Below are positions 34,551 through 47,000 of a stretch of DNA of 64,000 nt, one piece after another (position 1 is the first letter of the stretch; each line of letters begins with the position of its first letter). Position numbers and translations under genes: made by a program. The notes beneath the pieces are model-generated. The model saw nothing but the letters and a program-made list of their open reading frames with translations, did no database searches and was not told where the DNA came from. The DNA is from Uloborus plumipes (lineage: Eukaryota; Arthropoda; Arachnida; Araneae; Uloboridae). The stretch is from assembly GCA_038373865.1 (NCBI GenBank), contig JAXGGA010000077.1, positions 248,001 to 312,000 of the forward strand, read 5' to 3'.

Positions 34551-35000
34551 TTAAGATTTGAAAGATCTTTCTCGGGAAGGAAAGGACCCGCAAAAATTTT
34601 TAAATATTGACTTCAATTTTACATTCTACGCAACTGCACTAATAAGATGAGAGATATATGCAGTAGGTCTCTCCTCTTAAAAATGCGGTTTTGTCTCTTT
34701 TCTTCCTTTTCCTTACACTTGATCTCTTTGTTCGAAAGATTTAAAGCTAGAATTTACTTTTTGATGGCATTTTAAATTGCAGCAATTATGAAATAAAATT
34801 TATTTTTCGTACAATTACACCTGGCTTGCTAAGCCGACGTTCCTTTTTTTGCGCTGCTTAGATAAACTGTAACCATTTTTTATGCAAATGAGCAAATTAT
34901 CATTAAAAAAAAGTGATGCCGATTCGGCTTTGTAAGAAAAACAAATACACTTTACATTAAATTACTTCAAAATTAATAAACATATTTTGATAAACAAAGT
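34551..35000. promoter_or_regulatory. Bidirectional promoter region RCCD1 / SF3A3
   Basis: The start codons of RCCD1 (minus) and SF3A3 (plus) are 450 bp apart, head to head. No TATA box is placed convincingly for either gene. Locally less AT-rich patches with CG dinucleotides occur near 34570-34590 and 34830-34855. Shared control is inferred from the layout. Confidence 0.6.
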
Positions 35001-38000
35001 ATGGAGACTCTTCTTGAACAACAGCGGAGATATCATGAAGAAAGGGAACGACTGATTGATGCCATGGTTAAAGAGATGCTCTACAAAAAAAGCTCTGTAA
35101 GGCAGCAAATGTTGTGACATTTGTTTATATTTTTATCTCCTTTTGAATGATGAGCTCATATCAACTAACTTTATTTTCTTCATTTCTTTGTAGAATCGGG
35201 ATCAAATCAACTCCGACCACAGACTGCGAATTCTGCTTGATGTGAGTATGATAATGTTGCTTCATCCAAATATTGCATTTTTAAAAATTTTGTTTCAAAC
35301 TTTTGTCTGCTGTCTTTTCATCCATTCGCTCATTGCAGTGGAAAATATAAATATAAAACAAATCTTTTTAATATCCAATGACTGGGGGGCAAAAATTTTA
35401 TCAAGTTGTCTGGAGTTGTTAAAAAATAATCGTCTGAATTTGTGATGTGTTACATTTGTGTATCAGGATAAATATCTTTCTTTTTTTGGTCAGATGATCC
35501 ATCTTTTTTTTTTTTTCGTTAATTTGAAGCTCACTTTTTTTTTTTTGTCATCCTAAAATTACTCATTTAATATTCTGACATGTAAAATAAAAGAAACGTA
35601 AATTTGCAATTTGCACATTTTTATGTGTACATTTTTTAATTACAGAGACACATGGACTGTACGGAAATGCTAAAAGAACTGTATGAAGACAAAGATGGGT
35701 ATGTTCAATATTGTTTTCTCTAGAATGCTAAATGAAATTATGTATAGGTTGTTGACTGAGATTTTTAGCAGCAAGCTTGATGCAAGAATCTTTAATATGC
35801 TACACTGAGTTTGAAATAATAATTTATGAGCTAGCTTTTATTCAAAGTTAGGTTTTTTTTTCCTCATTGAAAGCAGTATCTTTAATATGCTACACTGAGT
35901 TTGAAATAATAATTTATGAGCTAGCTTTTATTCAAAGCTAGGTTTTTTTTTTCTCATTGAAAGCAGTTGGAACAAATCTGGCTTACTCCCCTCTTGGCGA
36001 CTTTTTCCCGTTTGCGCCAAAAGATCATCGTCAAGACTTCGATGTACGACAAAAAACATTGTACAACGCTCTTAGCGATGCTCTTTTGGCACCAACAGAA
36101 AAATTCAGATTGACATAAAAAATGTGCAACACTATTATATTCGAAAAGGAAATATCAAAAATCCTCAATTTCAACAACTGAAGAATAAGCGTTTTTCAGA
36201 TAACAGTGATTTCTCACATGTATACGAAAGTCAGCACAGTAAAAAATCACACACAACACTATACTGCAAAGTTATTGCAAATATACGCTTCAAAATTAAC
36301 AAAAACATTTTTGGTAATTTTGTTTAATTAGTAATATTTACACAAGCAAATATTACTAAACAACAGAGATTCTGTACCTTATTTTACCTAAAATATCTAT
36401 AATTCATAATAAAACAACGTACTACAACTGCAAGAAATGTAGCGAATAAGCGCTGCAATAATACTACTGTGTAGATACATTTCCAGAAAAATAACACTAT
36501 TTGCCTTTTAAAGCAGCAAAGATTCCTTATTTCTATAGTAGCATAGTAAATAAAAACTAGCCAACAACAAAATCACTAACTTTTCAAACATATATCACAC
36601 TAAAAGATTTTGTCAAAGTAAAGTCAAAACAATTTAAAATTTCCTCAAATTTCGATATATGAATAGTAAAAAACGTCTCCTAAGTACGTCGCAAACAACC
36701 ATTAATTTTCTATCATACTTCAAAATTGCTTATAAAATTTTCCATAAAATGACGTTTCATATTTTTCAAAAATTCCAGAGGTGGCTTATTTTTTAGTTAA
36801 CGCTAAAAGTTAACGCTTTTATAAATAAAAACGCTATAAAAATATGTATTAAACAACACAAAAGTATTTTTACATATGTTGCTAAAGAAATAAATAAGTA
36901 GCATAAAGTACGGGGTTTCGTTCAATTTGCAATATTGAAGTAAAATTGAACCTCATTATTTCATGTTATCAATTTTTGAACATCAAAGCCAAATATGAAC
37001 TCACCTTCGTATTGCTTAAGATGCGCCGATACAACAGATGACAACTGCTAATTACAATTCATACTGACACAACACTAGATAGTTCATCTCCCTACTTCCA
37101 AAGCACAAAGATTTCACTTCCTACAACAGTGGCGTAACTATGGGTGGTGTTTTGGGGACAACCCCCCCCCCCCCCGAATATGCCTATAATGGAGTTTTTA
37201 GAGTTATTATTTATGAAAATTTCCAAGGGCAAATCCCCGGACTCCCTTCCATTTTTTTGCAGTAATATTTCTTAAAGCAGAATTCTAGTGTCAGAGGTTG
37301 TTACTCTTCAAAAAGCTGTCCGATTTTTCGAATTTCGAAAGTGCGCATTTTCAAGTGCGTACTTTATATATATACACACATACATGCATACAAAGTGTGG
37401 AAAAAAGGGGTTGCCACCCCTCCTCCGCCGCCTTTTTTTTTGACCTCGTGACAACTTTGAATATACCCCCCCCCCCCCCATCTGAAACCAACGAGTAATT
37501 ACGCCACTGTTCTACAACACACAACAGTGAAAACACCGCTAATCTATCACTCAAAAAAATGGCCCGCTTTCTAACAGTTGTTGACACACACCATTCACTT
37601 AACACTTGCAAACATTCATATTTTCTTAAGCGCCAATAGGGACAGACAACTACTGTCAATAGTTTTGAAAAAAGAAAACAGTAATACGTTTTTTCTTCAG
37701 ATACACAGCGGAAAAAAAAAGCAACACTCCTTCGAATTTTCCGCACCACGTGAAAATCACGTAGTTGAAGGGTTGCCAGTACCATAGCTCATTCCAAATC
37801 ATCCTGTAATGATAACGTCTTCATTGTACCATACACAAAAATGTATCGCCGTGATTGGCGATTTTTTTCCAAATGTCGACAAAAAGGGGTAAATCAGTGG
37901 AGTACCATCAGTGCATGTGACATCTTAAATACTTTTCTGGTTAAAAATCAGCTGCTTGTGTGTAAATAGTGAAAATTTCAATCTTTGAAAAAATATTTTT

Positions 38001-41000
38001 AGGTTGAGAAAGGATGAAATCGCATCATTATCTGGGCCCAATGAGTTTGCTGAATTTTACTCTCGTTTAAGAGAAATTAGAGAATTTTATAGAAAACATC
38101 CTCATGAAGTAAGCTTTTTTTTCATACTATTTACTTATTTATTTTTTATTTTATTTTATTTTTTTGAGTAATGCATAATGTAATTTGGCTGAAAGAAATT
38201 TTCTGAGTATTATTTTATTCTGTTACTGCTTTTAGTTTTTTTTAGTCACTGCTTTTTTAGTGCCGTGAAAAGGATGTTAAAAAATCATGTGGAAACGACT
38301 TATACCAACGCCTCCTAAATATGAAATGCCTATAACATTTGCTTCGCTTCCGTCGAGATGGGTTCCACTTTAAACGCCACCTTGCGGCAATCCGATAATG
38401 CCGTTGTTATTTTTTGATTGATTAATTTTTAAATTTAAATTCAGAAATGAACCAATCGTTAATTTTTTGAAGAACTCCGGTAGATGGCAGTGTATCGTGA
38501 ACCAAGGGCATTTTGCAGCTATTGGCGATGGATCCGAACAATATTCGAATTAAATTATTTGATTGGTTGATTTTTAAATTTAAATTTAGAAATGAACCAA
38601 TCGTTAATTTCTCTTTCTCAAAGAAGTCTGGTAGATGGCAGTGTATCTTGAACCAAGGATGAAATTTTGCTCTGTGCTATAAACCAGAAAGTTACAGGCA
38701 TTTAGTATTTAGGAGGCGTTGCTTATACCCGCTTAATTTTAATTTCTGTTGCCATTTTGTTCAAACGTGGAAAACGTCAATACAAAGTGAACTTAGCCAA
38801 GGCTCAACTCAATCTTTGCAGTTTACGGGATTACGCTTAAATGTTTTGAAGAAAGAAATGTTTTTTTTTTTTAAAATTTACTGCACCAATGCAGACTGTG
38901 CGGGTACTGCTAGTACTGTATATTTATATTATCCTGATTTCTATTTTAGATTCAAGTGCCCATGTCTGTTGAATTTGAGGAGTTAAATAAGCTTCGTGAG
39001 AACACAGACGACAATGTGCCAGAAAGTTAGTACTCATGTGTGCCTTTGAAGGAATATTTCCTTAATTTAATATTTAATGGAAAAATCTGTGCTTGGATGA
39101 AATTAAATTTTTTTGTAAATGTTTTCCCAGTTAAGGTGTAAGCGTAAAGCATTTGTACAATTTTACTGATATTCTGAAAGGACTTCCGTTTTATATTTCA
39201 CATGAGGAGTTTAGTATTAATAGCAGCTCAATCCAGGAATTTGCAGAAATACTGTTGAGCAATGACAAATTGCTATGCGTTTTGTTTTTGAACCTCAAAT
39301 GTTGTGTTATAGACCCTCTTTCAAATTAGCAGTCTGCCAAAGTCTTGCGTCCAGGTCCTCCACCAACCCGGACCTGCTCGCCGGCAAGTGCAGGGGCTCA
39401 TGCAGCACATGGTGGGGCGGTCTGCAACAGTCCCGCTGTATCACCATGCAGGACATGCTGGCGAAGGAGCACACATGATGGCCTGCCTATGCATGCACAT
39501 GACAGCATACACTAACACGCATTCACATACTTATCACAATTCGTTGTTGAGAAAAGTATAATTTGAACTCAAGTTGTCAAATTCAGATTCTTTTTTTTTT
39601 CGTAATTTAATACTTCTTTTTCAATACTATCACGCCACTAAGCAATTTGGAGCAAATCCCTTTCAACAGATTGAAAGCTATTGCCGAAAAACAGTTTCTT
39701 CAAAAACAGGTTAATCTTTGCTTTTGCTATATCAAAATTGTAAAAATGTACAGATTACATCAAGGACATTATTTTAATATTGATTCATCAACTCAGTTTT
39801 CATTGTATAGGCTAATACGTGGAAACTACATTAATATAATTAGAATTTGAATGGAAAATTAAAATAAAATAAGGCTTGATTTGTTTCAAAACCAGTTCAA
39901 GCTAAATTATTTTTGTCTGTAAATAATTTGCCAATACTGCTAGTTTAAAAAAAAAAAAGAAAAATGAAGTTGTACACCATATGAATTTCACATGTTAAAG
40001 AAAAACTTGAAAAAAATTAAATGTGCACAGCATGAAATGCATTTTTTTAAATTTTGAAAAATGAATTGAATTGGTTTTATTATTAAATGCTTCAAATACT
40101 AAAAACATCTTATAAAAATTAGTAAAATTTTGTGCATCATTTTATTTACAGATATGACTGATTTTACGGATGAAGAAGGCTATGGAAAATTCCTCGACTT
40201 ACATGAGTGCTATGAAAAATATCTAAATATTCGAGGAGTTGAGGTAATTCAAAATGATTTTTAAATGAATAGTTTGGTTATAAGGTGTGATCTTTCATGT
40301 GTATAATATTTCAACTTCTTGTTTTAAATGGCTAGACAAAAGAGCAAAAAAGAAAATATTTTTTGGCACACTATTTACCGTCAAGCTTACTCAATATGCA
40401 GCTATCCCTTTACCCCACTTCAGGTACCTATCAAGGCATGAAACTGCATTGGACATGGTTTAAAGCCACCTGAAACACTTGGAACATGTAAAAAAAATTT
40501 TTAGATCATATTTAATAACATTATGGACATATGAAAAAGTTTTAGCACAGAATGAGCTCTTCTATTTGCTACATTGCAGGTGTTCCCACTAGGATAGGGG
40601 AGGGGAGGGGTAGATGCACTCCTTTAAATCATAAGATTTATTTTGATGAAGTATTTATTTAAACACCTTATAAATATCAAAGATTTTGTCACAATATCAC
40701 TTTTCTTGATGATGAAAAAGGGGTGGAGGACTAAAAACATTATGAAATATGTAAGTTAGGTTAATTGTCACCAAACATTCATGAGACTATATTTCTTTTT
40801 TTTTTACAATAAAATAACCAGTTTTTTTCCCCAATATTGTCGGCAACGCTTAAACGAATACTGTTGGTTCCAAGAAATATTATTCGATTAAGCGGGGTAT
40901 TTGTTTAGGCAGGGATCTTTAACGTTGCATCTATGACATGGGTTCCAGGATGTTTTATTCGAATATACAAGGTATTCGTTTATCCGTTACCCGATTAAGC

Positions 41001-44000
41001 AGGGCCGACAGTATATGTTATAATTTTGTTATTTGAATTTCGAGTTTTATTATTAATCTGCTTCTACATTTCAGAAACATGATTACTTAACATACTTGTC
41101 TATATTTGATCAACTTTTTGATATTCCAAAAGAAAGGAAAAACTCAGACTATAAAAAGTAAGTTCATAATTCATTTTTATCAATTCTACTTCTCAAGTTT
41201 TGCAGCAAATCATTTTCAAAAATACTTTTTATGTCCTTTCCCGTTCAAGAATTTCTTTGCTTAGTCATTTTTTATTGAATTAATTTTTACTTTTGCATAT
41301 AGATATTTGGAAGCATTGCTGGAATATTTGGAAGGTTATGTCAACCGTGTAAAACCTTTGCTTGACTTGAATGAGGTATGCTTGAACTTCAAAATTTTCA
41401 TCTTTTCTGATTAATTTATTTGTTTATTCATTTTTAAAATTATTTATTTTGTTTTATTTTGCTCATTGTATTAAATTACCCATTCAGTTCTTTTTCTTTG
41501 TCCTTTCAAAAACGAAATGTATAAAATCTATTTGATGCTTAGAAAATCATGAGTTTTATTCATTTGACAAATCATGAGTCAACGTCATGCGACAAATTTA
41601 TTTTATTTGGAATGCAACTCAATTTATGGATTTAACTTTTGAAGAGTGTCTAGAAAATGACTAAGAAAAAAAAACTGAAGAATGTAATTCATTTAATTTT
41701 CATCCAATTTAATCCTTAATTGGAAAGGAACTAAATTAAAACTTGGCAGAAATTTCTCCAATTAAAGTTAAATATGAAAGGAACCTTTGTGGATCCAAAC
41801 TGAAATTCATCTTTTCATCAGGCCCATCATTTCAAATTTTTCATGCTGGGGGAGGGGGGGGGGCAAAGGGTGCAAACACAATGCAATTTCATTGGAATTT
41901 ACCCCCTAATCCCCTAAACAATGGACTGCCTTTCAAAAAAAATGGGTCTATACTACTGGCATTTCATAACTTATCTTTGAACATGCCTAAGAATGTCATT
42001 GTGTAATCATTCCTGTAATTGCTGGCAACTCTTTCTCTACAGTCATTACGCCTACAGGAGAAATACTAGGGGTAAAACAGCAATGAGACTGATGTAGAGA
42101 TTAAAATTTTATATGACTATATATGTTGTTAAGCTGGCAAAAACTAGAAAGGAAGAGCATGTCTGACTCCTACTTTTGGCCTTGTTGATTTACAATATAT
42201 TAATGGCTTGAACTGTAAACCCGCTAACTCTAAATATGGTTGGTTTTTTTTCCCTTAACTTAGTTATTATTTCAAACTCAGGGGTAGAAAACCGGCTCCA
42301 ATTTCTCCCAATTGCTCTGATTTTGAAATCCTACTGCAATGCTCCAAAAATGGTAAAGTTTGCCGATTCTTCTCCCATCTGCTCCGGAAAAAAAATCTAA
42401 TGTTCTGTATTTAAAAATCGGCCAAAGTTGCTCATTATGACAAAGATTACTACATTCTGCTCCAAAACTGGTAAAATTTGCCAATGTTGCCCCGTCCTAC
42501 GGCCGAAAATAGAAAGTTTTTATTTTAATATAATGTCCAGGGAACAAAAGGAAATATATGTCAATTCTGTACTAAATAAGATGGATTTAATGTACAACGA
42601 TTGTAACTATTAGTTTAGTTCAACATAAATATCTTGCTGCTAATGAAACTTTATTCAAATTCTTCAATAAGCCTTTGTGAGCATTGGCAACTTAATCATA
42701 AAAATTGTACTTATTAACTAAATGGGTTTTAAAAATGTTATGTATCTTCACTTTAGGAAATGGCAAGTGTAATTACAGAGTTTGACAAAGTGTGGGAACA
42801 AGGAAATTTTCCTGGTTGGCAAGTAAGAAATCTATTTTTGTTGTTCTTTAAGTGTTTTATGCTGTATACTAGGAATGCTTGGAAAAATTGGTTTGTATTC
42901 AATGTATGATGCATTCCTGATTATCTGCAGAATTGGGTGACACATGGTATTCAGCAAAATATTGTATTTGGTGCATCCCTACCTTATACAGGGTGCAGCA
43001 GAAAAACCCGGACAAAGATTTATTGTGATAATTTTATTAAATAAAAGAAATTTTGCAAAACAACAATTAATAATGTTAGCATAGACTTCTAACAATAATA
43101 TACTCAACTGGTTTCGAAGTGGCTTCCTTCAGCGGTGATATACAGATCCAAACGTAACTTGAAATTTTCTGTGATGGGCCGCAGCTCTTCCAGCGACAAT
43201 CGGGCTCATTCTCAAAGAAGCGACTGCTTCAGCGATTCCAAGCTTTTGTGGGGCTTAACACAGGCCCTGGCCTCCAAACTGGACCACACACTGTAATCCA
43301 TGGGATTCAGATCTGGCGAGTAGGGGGCATTCCGTTGAGGAGATGAAGTCTGAAAAATGGGTCTGGCACAAGTCCTGAGTCGTTTTTGTCCTGTGAGCCG
43401 GCGCTGAGTCCTTCTGGAATGTCCAATCCTCATCACCAAAGTGCTGCTGGACTCACAGAAGTACGACGGCCTGAAAAATGTTGCGGCGATACACTTCTTG
43501 GTTGATTTTGACCCCTTAATCCACAAAAACAAGAGGAGTTTTGCCGCTGTCGCAAATTCCTCCCCAGACCATCCCCGATTGTGGATTTTGGTAGTGTTTG
43601 ACGATAGCCGATGTGCCAGGAGCTTCAGTGAACCAGATTCTGTCGTTTTGGTGGTTATGCGCCTGTTCAACAGTGAACAGCTTCTCATCTGTGAAGAGGA
43701 TGCGCTTCCACCGCTCACCTGCGGGCCGACGTTTGAGCTGGCGACATGTTTGAAGTCTCACGTGCTTGTTCTCTTCAGTGAGAAGTTGCACTTTTAGGAG
43801 CTTGTACGGCTTCAGTTTGAGTTCTTGTTTAGCTATTAGCCGAACTGATCGGTTGCTGAGTCGATCTTACGTGCGGTTTTTTGAATGGAGACCCTCAAAT
43901 TTCGCTGCACTCGCTTCTTGATGGACCTACGGTTGGAAAATGTGTTCACGGTCAGTTTTCTTCAGCTTCCTGGACGGCGTAAGTCATGACTAAGCATTTT

Positions 44001-47000
44001 GTACCGGCTAATTGCATCAAAAATAGCCCGTCCAGGAATTTTAAGCAAACGAATTGACGTTTACCAGCTCGAAACAGTAAAAAAACATCTACGCATCTTT
44101 CTGCCATTCTACAAACGAAACAACATTGATGAATACAAAATCGACACTGCACTCCTCAATGCAGGAAAACATGTAGAATCTTTAAAAAAAAATAATTAGC
44201 TGTGTATGGTAAAACATGTTGGTGTCAGGACGTGACAAACTTTGTCCGAGTTTTTTTGCCGCACCCTGTACAAATTACTGTCTAGCTTTACTAACTTTGT
44301 AATAAAGCAAATCTATTGCATAGAAAACATTTGTATACTCATTTGTCAACTCTGAAGTAAAAGAGAATGTAGTTAAAAATTTTCTTCTTTTTAGAAAGAA
44401 ACTGAGAGTGCTTTGACGCATGCTGGTGCTCATTTAGATTTATCTGCCTTTTCATCATGGGAAGTGAGTATTTGTTACTTGAATTTTGTTATCATCTAAT
44501 GGTTATATGTTTCTTAATTTACTTTCTTTTTGATCACAACATCTCAATGTATGTGTCAGAAGGAGTTCTAGGGTTGGTTCGAGTAAGTGGGCCACCCCCC
44601 TTAAAACTGAAATGCACGTATGGTTTTTATACTTTTTTGTACTGATCATGTCAAATTCGATCACGGTGATTGCTTTTGCATATATTTGGGTTTCATGAAA
44701 AAAAAATTTGGATCCTATAATTTACATTAAAAAAATTTTCAAAAAAAATTTTTTTTTGCGAGTTCAAGCAACATTTTTTAAAGAAATGTTTCAATGTTAG
44801 TTTTTATTATTTTTTCCATGTTCATCAAGTTTTCTTATAGGGTTTAATTTAAAGTACACATTGCAATAAGAATTTTTATGCAAAGTATTATTAATATGTG
44901 TTTAAGGGGAGGGAGCCCACTTACCCCATAGTTTTTCTCTATTAGGGTAAGTGGGCCACCTTGCTATGGTGTAAGTAATAAATAATGATGATTTCAAAAT
45001 GAAAACCAGTTTTGATAAAGCAATTTCTACGATGAAATGAAAGATAATTATGGAGACCTAGAAGAAATTGATGGTTCAGCTACGAAAACTGCAAAAGCTG
45101 GTAACTATGTATTTAAAACTTGTATCAAAGAAAACCATAAAGTATTATGAAGGTCTAATTTTAAAATATGATACAAATGGAAAAAATACTGGAAAATTTG
45201 ATAGAAAGAATAGAAATAGCTACACTTTTTATTGGTTTGTTGTAGGTGCTGTTAGTATTATAACTGAGGATGAAATGATAATGTTTCTCCCTCAGAAAAC
45301 TTCAAATAGATGTTGCCATTAAGTGTTTCCATTTTTTTTCCAACCTATATATTTTTTCTTATTTTACCAAAATTGATCTTAATCGACTCCATTATGCTTG
45401 TTCAACACTAATTTATATGTAAAAGCAAAAAATATGCCTAATTGCTTTTAATGAATTTCACAGACACAATTGTTTTGTATTCTGCTTTATAATTTTCTGT
45501 CATACACATTTAAATGTAAGTAGATATCTTGTTAATGGATACATTTATAAAAAAAGTATTTCCTACTAAAATGTTACATACTTTATCAGGTAGGACATGC
45601 AAACCCCTTTTTTAGATATGCTCACTTTAAATATAAATAAATGGGGAGTGGCTTACTTACCCCTTCCTAGGGGGTAAGTGGGCCACCCACGCCATTTTGT
45701 AAAGAATGAGATACTTAAAAATATTTCAAGCATTTTTTAGGAAATAATGCTGATAAATAATGCTAGATAAAATAAGTCAAAAAATTTAGGCTGTTTTGCT
45801 TTAAAACTTTTGTATGAGGCTTTAAAAACGAACTGTTCTAAAAAGGGGGCCTACTTACCCTAACCAACCCTATATTATTTTCTATATTGCATTTTGCTCA
45901 GTTAAGTATTTGGTTACTTTAAAAAAAATGCACTGTGTGTATGGTGTGTTTATGCTATGTATGCATGAGCTGATGCTTTGCTGTTCAGTATAACATCTAA
46001 GTGCTTGTTTAACCATCTGTTGTGAGAAAAAAAATGATTCATCACATATACCAGCAATGGGAACCTTTTTGCTCTAAAATGCCTCATTAAACTTAACCAT
46101 TGAACAAAAAGTCACATTAGTTGCAATTTTTTTTACTGTATAATATTTTTAAAAAGAATTGTTTTAAGAAGATTTGAAATGACTTAATTCTTTTTCTCAG
46201 GAATTAGCTTCACTTGGTCTTGACAGATTGAAGTCTGCACTTATGGCTCTTGGTTTAAAGTGTGGCGGGTAAGTTTTTACTCATCTGTAATTACATACCT
46301 ACTAGGTGACCCGTGCGGAATTCCGCAAGAAAAAAAAACTCTAAACTTAAAATTTAATACGACAATTTTTATTGGCTTCATTTGCACAACATCGCCATCT
46401 ACTGCCGTCGTTCTGACAACTTTTCAAAGAGATCAAAGACTCGTTCACTTTTACAACTACTACAAAAGTGATACCCTATATTAAAATCAAATACCCTAGG
46501 CTACTACTAAACTAAATACTAACGTTATCGCAAAACTACCATAGTATTTTGAAACAATAAAAGTTACAATTAAGGTTTACCGAGCTAAGCCTTGGCTTGA
46601 AATGTCGCATTTAAAATTGATTTGAACAACAATGTAACGATTTTGACAGTTGAGCAAAAAATTTAACTTTTTCAAACTTCAATCGCTTATAAGTCGCTTA
46701 AACGTGGATTTTCGAGATTCTCGTTACGCGGCGCTAGCGGAGAAACGTTCTAAAGAACGCATTTTTTTTAATCTTTCGAATGAAATCAAAATGGAGACGA
46801 TACGACAATTATTTCGCTAGATAGAGTCAATTTTGAGCCCAAAAATTGAAGTTCCAATAAAAAACGAACCGACACTTTTTAGAGGGTGGGTCTAATTTTC
46901 GTCAATAGCCCGCGGGATAAGCTTCAAAATCATAAATTTTCTTGCAATTCGATAAAGAAATGAGCGAGTTTCGACTGGGTATAGGATTCGGCTTAGAGAA

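Noticed and set aside
37351..37785. 144-codon minus-strand ORF
   Set aside because: It spans the hAT MITE at 37127-37509 and a homopolymer tract, with no family resemblance; accidental.
43441..43797. 118-codon plus-strand ORF
   Set aside because: Antisense shadow of the mariner transposase remnant.
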